Source of the DNA: a virus
DNA length: 27,570 bases
Reading direction: 5' to 3' (one strand)
Virus record (IMG/VR): IMGVR_UViG_3300041809_000180
Location: 1-27,570 of that record
The notes beneath the pieces were generated by a model. That model saw nothing but the letters and a program-made list of their open reading frames with translations. It had not been told where the DNA came from and searched no databases. Every line of letters starts with the position of its first letter. Position 1 is the stretch's first letter. The translations under genes and the position numbers were made by a program. Below, piece after piece: positions 15,720 through 22,984 of the stretch.

Positions 15720-18700
15720 ATGGCTACGTCACCCCTTCTTCAGCCAGGCGTTGAGGTTATTCAAGAATTTCGTACTGTCAGTCCGACCATCCTTACCCCT
15801 ACCCTGGTTCCATGCGCCATTGCACCAGCTTTCCAGGTTGTTGATGCACTGACCACAAATGCAGCCGGTAGCCAGGTAGCCAACTCTGCTGCCGTTGTGT
15901 CAGTTCCTGCTCTATTGACTTCAGCTAATCCCGCTCCATTCACAGGAATGAATGGCTTGGTTCTGAACGTGAGCATCAACAATGGTCCAATCCAGACCTT
16001 TACCTTCTCAGATCCAACTGCTCTTGGTCTGGATGCTGGTCAGGTCTGTGATCAGATTGCTTCTCAATCGCCAGCAGGTTTTGGTGCTTATGTAGTCGAC
16101 AGAGATGGCACCAACTTTGTAGAACTTCGTACAACTGCTACTGGCGATGGACAGTATCTGAAGGTTCTTGCTGGTTCTGCCAATACAGTCCTTGGATTTG
16201 CAGACGGGTACCAAGCTGCTGGTGTTTCTACATACAACCAGACTGCTGTTCAGATCGAACAAGACAACTTTCCAGATCCGTTGGGTCTTGATGGTGAGCA
16301 GGTTGTTGACACAGATTCGATCCGTGTATTCATCAACAGAGGAAGCTCTTTGCAGGAGCTGTCTCGTAGTCAAACATTCTTGCGGAACAAGAAGAAGGTT
16401 ACCTACAACACCAGCACCAGTGTGTCTTTCCCTGTAGGTCCAGCAACTTTTGTTGGAATGACTGTTACCTTCCAGCAAGGGCTTCAGGGTACCGTTGAGA
16501 CTTACACTATGGTCTCTAATCCAACCAATATTGCAGACTTGGTGACGGCTCTTAATGCTTTGTTTGCTCCTCCTAGTGCTTCTACCCCTGCTGCTGTAGC
16601 ATCAGCTGTCGGTAATACTCTCGCACTCACTTCTGAGGCTGGATATCTCTACATTGGAGCTTCAACTATTGATGCATACTTCGGTTGGACTCCAGGTGAT
16701 ACGGTATTTACGCTGAATGTCGTAGACGATGGTGATGGTGATGCTACAAGTCCGATCATTCAAGTAGCATCTGATAATTTTGCTACTCCTGCTGGTCCAG
16801 CTTCTATCACAGGTACAGTTGCTGTCACTGCTCCTCTAGCTGTTCATAACAAGACGATCTTAATGTCGGTGGATGGCGGTCCTCAGCAAGAGCTGTTGAT
16901 CAATGCTGGTCCAATTGTTGGAGCTACTGGCGCTACTAACGTAGGTCTTGATGGGCTTACTTTCAACTTTACAGTGAATGGAAATGCTAAGGCATGTACA
17001 TTTTCCTCTCCTGCTGCACTATCTGATGCTATTGATCAGATCAATGCTGCTGCAGGTATCACTGTCTGCTATGTAGTCGGTTCTGGCACTACTCTTCAAT
17101 TTCAGGTTGGTGGAGCTACGGCCATTGAGGGTGGAGCAGTCACACTGGTGTACGGCGGATCTGCTGACGACACTCTTTGGGGTCTTCTAAGCCTCAGCAG
17201 TTTGGTCACTAGTCCAACAGCATCTGTGGTGTATCAGACCATTACACTCTCAAATCTAGTATCAGAGATCAATGCGATTATGGGAGCAGGCTTTGCCTCT
17301 ATCTTCAGTACTCATCTGGTTCTAAGCTCTTCTATCAACGGAGCTGAATCCGAAGTTAGACTGGGGATGGGTACAGCGAACTCAGATCTAGGCTTCACTG
17401 ATAATGCAGTAGCTAACGGTCTTCCATATGCACCTAAGGTAGGTGACGCTGTTTATGCTGATGGAGCATTCATTGGAAATGTTGCAGCAGTAGCTCCTGG
17501 TGGAGATTCTACAAAGCTGAAACTGAATCAAGAGAATGCCCTTACCTTCACAGCACAGGCTATGTTCATCGAAGCGATGAACATTCCTCTGCCAATTCCA
17601 TCAGATCGCCCAACACCAGATTTGGTTATTGATCTGTCTGGTGCAGTGTTGGTAAAGATGGAAGTCCTTCGTGATACTGAAGGCTTTGCTCTCTCGAACG
17701 CCAGCGGATCTCTGATCATTCAGTACAAAGCCCTTCGTCTTGATGTGACTCCACAATCTAAGACACCGGCTCTATTGAACTTCTCGGATATCATCACTCT
17801 CGAGACAGCTTTGGGGCCGCTGACTACAGATAACCCACTTGCATTGATGCTTTACTTCATGATGCTCAATGCTCCTGGTGTCACGATTTCTGGTGTAGGT
17901 GTTCCTGACGTAAGCACAGCTGAGCCAGATGGTACCGTGGCTGGCTATGAAGCAGCTCTGACATTCCTTGAGGCTCAAGAGGTTTATGCTCTTGCTCCGG
18001 GTTCTCAGGAGGGTGGAGTTCACCAGGCATGTGTCTCTCACGTAGTAGCAATGTCAGCACCTGAGGCTGGTGGAGAACGTGTTGTCTTCATCAATCCAGC
18101 CATGCCAGATGAGGCACTACCTGCTTTGGTGGGAAGTGGAGAGGGAGACAGCCTTCCTTCTACAAACTGGTTTGATACGCACATTGCCAGTCTGGCTTCA
18201 GATCTGTTGGCCAAGAATATCAATCCAGTTGGTACGATCTCAGTAGATGATGGTCTGTACCTGACTGTAGCTGGAGAGACTGCCAAGTACAACATCGCTC
18301 AGGTCTCAGGAACAAGAGTCCTCGTAAGAGTTGCTTTTGCTCCAGGTCAGAACGATGACGGTTTCTACTCTACAAGCAATCTACCATCTACATTGATCAG
18401 TGATGCATTCACCATCTACATCCGTGGTGCTAAGTTGGTCACTTCTACTGGTGCTCCAGACTACGATGCTATTGCACAAGCATACGCTGATACAGGTGCC
18501 TCTTACCTGAATCGTAGAGTTCGTATGACTGCTCCACAAAATGTTGGAGCTATCGTCAATGGAACAGAAGCTCTACTGCCTGGGTACTACATGTGCAGTG
18601 CTTTGGCGGGTATGGTAGGTCAACTGCCACCACAGCAGGGATTCACGAACTACCCAATCACTGGATTCACCAGTGTTGTAGGTTCGAACGATGTGTTCAG

Positions 18701-19100
18701 TCGCCAGCAAATGAACGTGGGTGCTGGTGGCGGAACATGGTGGGTCATTCAAAGTACGGCTGGAGCACCTCTTCAGACCCGTATGCAGGTCACAACTGAT
18801 CTGACTAGCGTAGAGACCCGTGAGCACTCAATCACTAGCATCGTGGACTTTGTAGCAAAGTTCATGCGTGCTGGTCTGAGAAACTTCATTGGTCGTTTCA
18901 ACATCACTCAGCCATTCTTGGATTCACTATCCACAGTGGTACAAGGACAGCTGGCCTTCCTCAGAGAGGCAGGAATTCTGGTGGGTGGAGATTTGAATAA
19001 CCTGGTTCAGGATTCTACAGCACCAGACACTGTTCTGGTAGACGTGACCTTGGATGTCCCTTATCCGTGCAATTATATCAGATTGACGCTTTTGCTATAG
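15720..19100 (+). CDS. Tail sheath protein with inserted tandem beta modules
   Basis: The product is 1126 aa, with AGGAGG before ATG 15720. The N-terminus (LLQPGVEVIQEF) and C-terminal third are sheath-like. The latter has YNIAQVSGTRVLVRVAF, GTEALLPGYYMCSALAGMVG, MQVTTDLTSVETREHSIT, a helix VDFVAKFMRAGLRNFIGRFN and a final beta strand VLVDVTLDVPYPCNYIRLTL. Known contractile sheaths share such a C-terminal domain that links subunits. The protein is far longer than common sheaths (about 400-700 aa). The excess is at about 70-570, where four related beta modules occur. They carry NGL.L.V..N, (S)DP and I..IN signposts and end in GSANTVLGF or GTANSDLGF. These probably decorate the outside of the sheath. 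The assignment as sheath is fairly strong; the modules' role is inference. Confidence 0.74.
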   Translation: MATSPLLQPGVEVIQEFRTVSPTILTPTLVPCAIAPAFQVVDALTTNAAGSQVANSAAVVSVPALLTSANPAPFTGMNGLVLNVSINNGPIQTFTFSDPTALGLDAGQVCDQIASQSPAGFGAYVVDRDGTNFVELRTTATGDGQYLKVLAGSANTVLGFADGYQAAGVSTYNQTAVQIEQDNFPDPLGLDGEQVVDTDSIRVFINRGSSLQELSRSQTFLRNKKKVTYNTSTSVSFPVGPATFVGMTVTFQQGLQGTVETYTMVSNPTNIADLVTALNALFAPPSASTPAAVASAVGNTLALTSEAGYLYIGASTIDAYFGWTPGDTVFTLNVVDDGDGDATSPIIQVASDNFATPAGPASITGTVAVTAPLAVHNKTILMSVDGGPQQELLINAGPIVGATGATNVGLDGLTFNFTVNGNAKACTFSSPAALSDAIDQINAAAGITVCYVVGSGTTLQFQVGGATAIEGGAVTLVYGGSADDTLWGLLSLSSLVTSPTASVVYQTITLSNLVSEINAIMGAGFASIFSTHLVLSSSINGAESEVRLGMGTANSDLGFTDNAVANGLPYAPKVGDAVYADGAFIGNVAAVAPGGDSTKLKLNQENALTFTAQAMFIEAMNIPLPIPSDRPTPDLVIDLSGAVLVKMEVLRDTEGFALSNASGSLIIQYKALRLDVTPQSKTPALLNFSDIITLETALGPLTTDNPLALMLYFMMLNAPGVTISGVGVPDVSTAEPDGTVAGYEAALTFLEAQEVYALAPGSQEGGVHQACVSHVVAMSAPEAGGERVVFINPAMPDEALPALVGSGEGDSLPSTNWFDTHIASLASDLLAKNINPVGTISVDDGLYLTVAGETAKYNIAQVSGTRVLVRVAFAPGQNDDGFYSTSNLPSTLISDAFTIYIRGAKLVTSTGAPDYDAIAQAYADTGASYLNRRVRMTAPQNVGAIVNGTEALLPGYYMCSALAGMVGQLPPQQGFTNYPITGFTSVVGSNDVFSRQQMNVGAGGGTWWVIQSTAGAPLQTRMQVTTDLTSVETREHSITSIVDFVAKFMRAGLRNFIGRFNITQPFLDSLSTVVQGQLAFLREAGILVGGDLNNLVQDSTAPDTVLVDVTLDVPYPCNYIRLTLLL

Positions 19101-19106
19101 CAAGTG

Positions 19107-19141
19107 TTATACGAAACGTGGTATAAGGTTCATCTAAGGAG
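19107..19141 (+). promoter_or_regulatory. Shared HNH-cassette leader, copy 2, with hairpin
   Basis: GTATAAG (19121-19127), 10 nt, GGAG (19138-19141), 8 nt, then ATG 19150. Spacing is identical to copy 1 at 7869. Here the TATAA is also half of an inverted repeat, TTATAC (19107-19112) with GTATAA (19121-19126), loop GAAACGTG. Confidence 0.45.
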
Positions 19142-19149
19142 CCTTATCC

Positions 19150-19983
19150 ATGAGTCAGAGACACCCTGGAAGACCAAAGAAAACAGATCGAGGAAATTGT
19201 AAGGTAGAAGGATGCACTAAAGAAGAGCGAGTACATGGACTTTGCCAAACACACTATATTGCAGCTAGAAGAGGCCGGATAGACATGAACACTGGAGCAG
19301 AACTAAGACCAATGCAGCGAGTGCCTAGCTACGGCGAAGGTGCACGTTGTATTGTTCTCGGGTGTGGTAATAGGCCAAAGGGACGTGATTTGTGCAGTAC
19401 GCATTATCAGCAGTGGGAAAGTGGTGTAGACATTGGTGTACAAGTTCCTGATCGAAGTGTGACTAAATCAGTTGTGAATAACACTGGTGTGATGTGCTTA
19501 GTATGTGATCAACGGGCTGTTAATAGAGGCATGTGTAGCAAACATGCTCAGCAAAGAGAAGCAGGCATTATTGATAGCAATGGTGCACAGTTGCGTGAAT
19601 TAGAGCCTCGTGGAAGACGCCCATTTGACTATCGCATAGAAGATGCCGGATACATTCTCATTCGAGCTCCAGAAGGGCACCCTCATTCAAGAATTGATGG
19701 TTCTATCCTTGAGCACTGTTTGGTGATGGAAGATCACTTAGGTAGATATCTAGAGGAGTGGGAAATTGTTCATCATAGGGATGGGGATAGGTCAAACAAT
19801 GTCCTGTCTAACCTAGAGATCTATGATGGTAGAGCCAATAAAGAAAAAGGTCCTGGACATCATCCGGGTCACAGCATGGATACTCGTACAGCCGCACAAG
19901 TTATTCTGCAAGATGTAAAAGACGCAATACCAGAAGCAGTAGCTTCATTTTTAGAAGGCATCCTCAACAAAGGATCGAATTAA
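19150..19983 (+). CDS. Free-standing HNH homing endonuclease with three zinc-finger repeats
   Basis: The product is 277 aa, with AAGGAG 8 nt before ATG 19150. The N-terminus reads RHPGRPKKTDRG, an AT-hook-like core. Three short Cys/His repeats follow: C17, C22, C32, H35; C67, C72, C82, H85; and C116, C119, C129, H132 (each ending in C-x-x-H). An HNH_3-type nuclease core then occurs with LEHCLVMEDHLGR (H189), IVHHRDGDRSNN (H208, H209, N216, N217) and NLEIYD. The zinc repeats probably bind DNA and position the nuclease. The gene splits the sheath gene from the tail tube gene and has its own leader and terminator, matching the cassette at 7898 although the DNA-binding part is unrelated. It is a mobile endonuclease gene, probably of no structural role. 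Confidence 0.9.
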   Translation: MSQRHPGRPKKTDRGNCKVEGCTKEERVHGLCQTHYIAARRGRIDMNTGAELRPMQRVPSYGEGARCIVLGCGNRPKGRDLCSTHYQQWESGVDIGVQVPDRSVTKSVVNNTGVMCLVCDQRAVNRGMCSKHAQQREAGIIDSNGAQLRELEPRGRRPFDYRIEDAGYILIRAPEGHPHSRIDGSILEHCLVMEDHLGRYLEEWEIVHHRDGDRSNNVLSNLEIYDGRANKEKGPGHHPGHSMDTRTAAQVILQDVKDAIPEAVASFLEGILNKGSN

Positions 19984-19989
19984 TGCCTG

Positions 19990-20012
19990 GAAGAGCCTGC
20001 TGGCTTTTCTTT
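19990..20012 (+). terminator. Terminator after second HNH gene (repeat copy 2)
   Basis: GAAGAGCC (19990-19997), loop TGCT, GGCTTTTC (20002-20009) form an 8-bp stem with one G-U pair and a T-rich 3' arm. The 16 nt at 20002-20017 are identical to 8885-8900. Confidence 0.75.
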
Positions 20013-20052
20013 AGCCCCAAACCGTAGATTCGGTACAAGGAGATAACGCACG

Positions 20053-20799
20053 ATGTCTAATTTTAGCGATTGGAAATCCTATGAAAATTATGTCCAAGAG
20101 GGGCTGCAGGATGGTAAGTTCCTGAATGCAGGATTTACTCTTCTTTGTGCCGGTCCTCCACGTCTTGCTGGTTTGACGGGGGTTAGTGCTAATGTCAACG
20201 CACAGGCGGCTGCATTAGGCACCTCACTCACATCAAATCCTGGTCTGGCAGATCAATTGGTCTATCCAATTGGCGTTATCCAAAACGTCAATCTGTCACA
20301 CAACAGACAGTTCAGCAGAATCTTTGAAGTTGGTTCCGAGAGATCTTACTTCATCTCTGGTCGTACTGTCGGTCAGCTTGCTATCAGCCGCATTCTCTAT
20401 CACGGACCAAGCCTACTGCGTGTGATGTATGCCTACTATCAGGACAGTATTGGGGCTATCACAGTCCCAGCACTCTTTCCAAATGCAGGCATTGGTCAGC
20501 AGCCTAATCCGCATGATGTCATCATTCCTCCTGGGTATGATTACCTGTTCGTGAACTTGGCTTCTGACTTGTTCAATCAACCAATTGGCTTGATGATGTA
20601 TGTCCGTGACTCAGATCAACAGACTTATGGTGCTGTATACCTCGAGGGTTGCTACATTCCTAACCACACCTGGGCAACTGATGCTCAAGGCGTATTGATC
20701 CAAGAATCTGCTGCTGTGCAATTCGAGCGTGCAGTACCAGTATCTGTGACCAACTTGACCGTCACAAATGGTGTACTGTCTCCGGCATTAGGTCAGTAA
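20053..20799 (+). CDS. Tail tube protein
   Basis: The product is 248 aa, with AAGGAG before ATG 20053. It is beta-rich. An N-terminal segment with FSDWKSYENYVQEGLQ leads to QNVNLSHNRQFSRIFEVGSERSYF and SGRTVGQLAISRILYHGP. The later part has DLFNQPIGLMMYVRD and YLEGCYIPNHTWATDAQGV, then a final AAVQFERAVPV strand. The FEVGS-R pattern followed by a G-T-G-x-L-x-I-S-R stretch and a late C-Y-I-x-N-H strand is what tube proteins of contractile phages usually show. The gene lies after the sheath gene, as expected, apart from the inserted HNH gene. It would form the inner tube through which DNA passes. Confidence 0.75.
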   Translation: MSNFSDWKSYENYVQEGLQDGKFLNAGFTLLCAGPPRLAGLTGVSANVNAQAAALGTSLTSNPGLADQLVYPIGVIQNVNLSHNRQFSRIFEVGSERSYFISGRTVGQLAISRILYHGPSLLRVMYAYYQDSIGAITVPALFPNAGIGQQPNPHDVIIPPGYDYLFVNLASDLFNQPIGLMMYVRDSDQQTYGAVYLEGCYIPNHTWATDAQGVLIQESAAVQFERAVPVSVTNLTVTNGVLSPALGQ

Positions 20800-20805
20800 C
20801 CAATA

Positions 20806-20843
20806 GTGACAGCTTCTGTCACATCATGTAGAGTTTCTACATG
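20806..20843 (+). promoter_or_regulatory. Tandem perfect hairpins, second one enclosing RBS and start codon
   Basis: GTGACAG (20806-20812), CTT, CTGTCAC (20816-20822) is a perfect 7-bp hairpin. CATGTAGA (20825-20832), GTT, TCTACATG (20836-20843) is a perfect 8-bp hairpin. The second contains the only plausible ribosome site (TAGAG) and the ATG at 20841. An in-frame TAG at 20829-20831 shows translation cannot start further upstream. There is no T tract, so these are not a simple terminator. Confidence 0.65.
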
Positions 20844-22391
20844 TACGTTCTAAGCCGAGAAGAAACACTGGAGAAGATAGCAGCCCTTGAGGCTGCTGCT
20901 GACCTAGGGAAGATTCTCTCTCATAAGTGGCACAGTCATATTGCAGGAGGCCTAGCTGATCATAGGTCTCCTGCTGATTTTCCACGCGAGGACTTGCTAA
21001 AGGGTATGGTTGTGGAGATGGAACACACAAGCGACCCCTCTGTGGCTTGTGAAATAGCAATGGATCACCTAATGGAAGATCAACACTACTACAATCATGA
21101 GCAAGATATGGCTAAAGAAGTGAGAGAGAAACTCGGGCATCTTCAGCTCCATGAAGATGGCGCGATCAAGATAGCTGAGATGTTGGGTAGTAGACTGGCC
21201 GGTATGTACAAAGAGGCAGGACCACTTTCCGCCATCAAGAGTGTTGGTTCTAGATTACTTGGTAAGGCCGCCCCAAGGGCCATAGAGGCAGCGGTTCCTA
21301 AGGTAGTCACTAAGGGTATAGGTGGTGCTGTAGCTCATGGAGCTGAGAGTTCTGTAGGTAAGGTACTACCATTTCAAGCTGCGCCGTCTCGTATGGGTAC
21401 CGTTGGTCCTCGTTCGTCAGGTATTAGCGGACTAGAACGCACCAACATAGATCTGCACCCTGTTGGAGCTGCAGCACGTACACCAGCCCCCATTGAAAGG
21501 GCTGTACAGCATGCAGTTGGACAACCAATGCAGAGAATGCCCACTGCACAGTTCAATGCCCGCAAAGAACAGTACATGCAGTCACCATCTCCTGGTCGTG
21601 AAGGTGCTGATGCTCTTATAAGAGACCCAAAGAGACTTGCTGAACACCAGAAGGCTATGATGGCAAAGGCTCCTACACAGGGAGTTGCTCCAGCCAGGTC
21701 TATTGTAAATCAACAACAGTTTGATCCAATTGCAAGTAGAACAGTACAGATACCAAATCAACCGATGGCTCAGATACAAGCCACGCCTCCACCTACTCCT
21801 CAGGCATCTGTAGGTAGTGTTGCTCCTAATGTTCCGTCACATGAAGAGCGACTGAATAGGATGATGGAGGCACACCAAGAAGCCCCTATTCCTGCAGAGG
21901 CACCTGGTAGAGTTGTCCCTGCACCGCATTCTGATCCGAGAATCAATCATCTCCTCGAGCACGGTACTGTAGCCCCTGCGAGTGTACAAGCTGCTCCAGC
22001 AGCTGTAGCTATACGTGACCCTGGTAATTTGAGAGTACCAGAACGTGAAACATTTTCGGGACCGCACTCCGGTTCTAGTATCAGTAACGAGGCAGGCTTC
22101 CATAATGCTCCTGGTCATGTAGTACCCAATGAAAGTGTCGTGGCCAAGGGTGGAGGCGGTGGCAGTGAGGGAGGTCCTCAGACGAAGAGATTCGGCATGG
22201 GTAAGGTCTTGGGCTATGGAGCTCTCGCAGGGGCTGGCTATGGGCTCTATAAGGGGGTTCCAGCAGCAGCTAGGATGGTAGACCAGGAGAACTCCATGCC
22301 GCTGGCCTATGGCGGCGGATGGTCTCCAACCCCTTACGGTTATGGCAGCACTCCATACGGTCCAGGAATGCCGACTATGGGAGCTGGCTAA
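20841..22391 (+). CDS. Virion-associated protein with DUF5661-like domain
   Basis: The product is 516 aa. The start ATG 20841 lies in a hairpin and the ribosome site is weak (TAGAG). The N-terminus MYVLSREETLEKIAALEAAADLG carries the recurring EKIA-type motif. Residues 46-90 contain ADFPREDLLKGMVVEMEHT, then EIAMDHLMED and YY at 83-84, a clear DUF5661-type pattern (Glu59, Glu61, His62, Asp75, His76). From about 125 on it is Ala/Pro/Gly-rich and probably disordered. Near 455-475 a short Gly-rich hydrophobic segment (LGYGALAGAGYGLYKGVPAA) follows, then a Gly/Tyr/Pro tail. It ends the plus-strand virion run. DUF5661 has no known function that I can state; a virion-associated role is inferred. 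Confidence 0.66.
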   Translation: MYVLSREETLEKIAALEAAADLGKILSHKWHSHIAGGLADHRSPADFPREDLLKGMVVEMEHTSDPSVACEIAMDHLMEDQHYYNHEQDMAKEVREKLGHLQLHEDGAIKIAEMLGSRLAGMYKEAGPLSAIKSVGSRLLGKAAPRAIEAAVPKVVTKGIGGAVAHGAESSVGKVLPFQAAPSRMGTVGPRSSGISGLERTNIDLHPVGAAARTPAPIERAVQHAVGQPMQRMPTAQFNARKEQYMQSPSPGREGADALIRDPKRLAEHQKAMMAKAPTQGVAPARSIVNQQQFDPIASRTVQIPNQPMAQIQATPPPTPQASVGSVAPNVPSHEERLNRMMEAHQEAPIPAEAPGRVVPAPHSDPRINHLLEHGTVAPASVQAAPAAVAIRDPGNLRVPERETFSGPHSGSSISNEAGFHNAPGHVVPNESVVAKGGGGGSEGGPQTKRFGMGKVLGYGALAGAGYGLYKGVPAAARMVDQENSMPLAYGGGWSPTPYGYGSTPYGPGMPTMGAG

Positions 22392-22443
22392 CGATTCCCA
22401 CTTGGTGAACCGTGTTCTCAGCCTTCGGTCCTAGGTGGTACAT

Positions 22444-22483
22444 CCCTTCTGTCTGTTTCGGCCAGATCGAAGGGGTTTTCTTA
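22444..22483 (+). terminator. Terminator closing the plus-strand late gene run
   Basis: CCCTTCTGTCTG (22444-22455) pairs with CCAGATCGAAGGG (22462-22474) in a 12-bp stem with one mismatch and one G-U, loop TTTCGG, followed by TTTTCTT (22476-22482). It lies about 55 nt after the last plus-strand virion gene. Confidence 0.8.
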
Positions 22484-22883
22484 TACTAGGAGTGTCATAA
22501 AGCATGGTGTGGGAAAGTTGATCCCAAGACACAGTAACCTACAGTCTGGTACTTACCACCAGGGGCACAGACTGCATGATACTTTATTGATCATAGGCTA
22601 AGGAACAGTTGCAACTGCTCCTTCCCCATTTCGTGTAAACGCTTCAGTACTCAGAGGGGGCTGAGTACCTATCTCCAGATCTATCCAACACACATTTTCG
22701 GAAGGGTTCCGTTCTGTAGAACACGGTTCCAAACCTAGTATGCCAACATCGTGCCAGGGTAACTGGATCACGACTTATTGCTCTATTTTCTTGGTGAGTG
22801 ACAAGCTCGCAAGAGAATAGGCTGTCTAGTAAGAGGGCGTACTCTCCTACACAATACTTATACCAGAAACACAGATCGTTTTT
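22484..22883. other. Non-coding stretch with at least six stem-loops; candidate structured RNA
   Basis: No convincing gene occurs in this stretch. It holds a chain of inverted repeats: TGGGA/TCCCA (22510-22526); CAGTCTG/CAGACTG (22542-22574) with inner CTGG/CCAG; AAGGAaCAGT-TGCA-ACTGcTCCTT (22600-22623); GTACTCAG/CTGAGTAC (22647-22668, perfect 8 bp); TCGTGCCAG/CTGG-at-CACGA (22749-22773, 9 bp with a 2-nt bulge); and CTATTTTCTTG/CAAGAGAATAG (22783-22820, 11 bp with one G-U). A weaker GTTC/GAAC hairpin is at 22711-22722. It could be a structured RNA on either strand, the shared 3' zone of converging transcripts, or a replication or packaging site. It resembles no RNA family that I recognise. 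Confidence 0.45.
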
Positions 22884-22886
22884 CAC

Positions 22887-22935
22887 GGCTTCCTCGGCGT
22901 GGAAGCCGCCCCCTTTAGGAGGCGGAGGAAACGCC
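22887..22935 (+). repeat. Left-end double hairpin with possible pseudoknot
   Basis: GGCTTCC (22887-22893) pairs with GGAAGCC (22901-22907). A second hairpin CCGCC-c-CCT-tt-AGG-a-GGCGG spans 22906-22925. The loop of the first (GGCGT, 22896-22900) is complementary to ACGCC (22931-22935), allowing a pseudoknot. The pattern resembles the 3' end of a TnpB guide RNA more than a plain left end. Confidence 0.55.
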
Positions 22936-22984
22936 GTCCGGATCTAGGTTGCATTCTTCTCCTTGGAGTGACAGAGTCTAAGTC

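Noticed and set aside
22510-22820. Possible CRISPR array or tRNA cluster
   Set aside because: The stems have different sequences and no equal spacers. No T-loop consensus or cloverleaf was found on either strand.
22644-22886. 80-residue minus-strand frame in the stem-loop stretch
   Set aside because: GTG start without a ribosome site, odd composition, and it runs through several inverted repeats.
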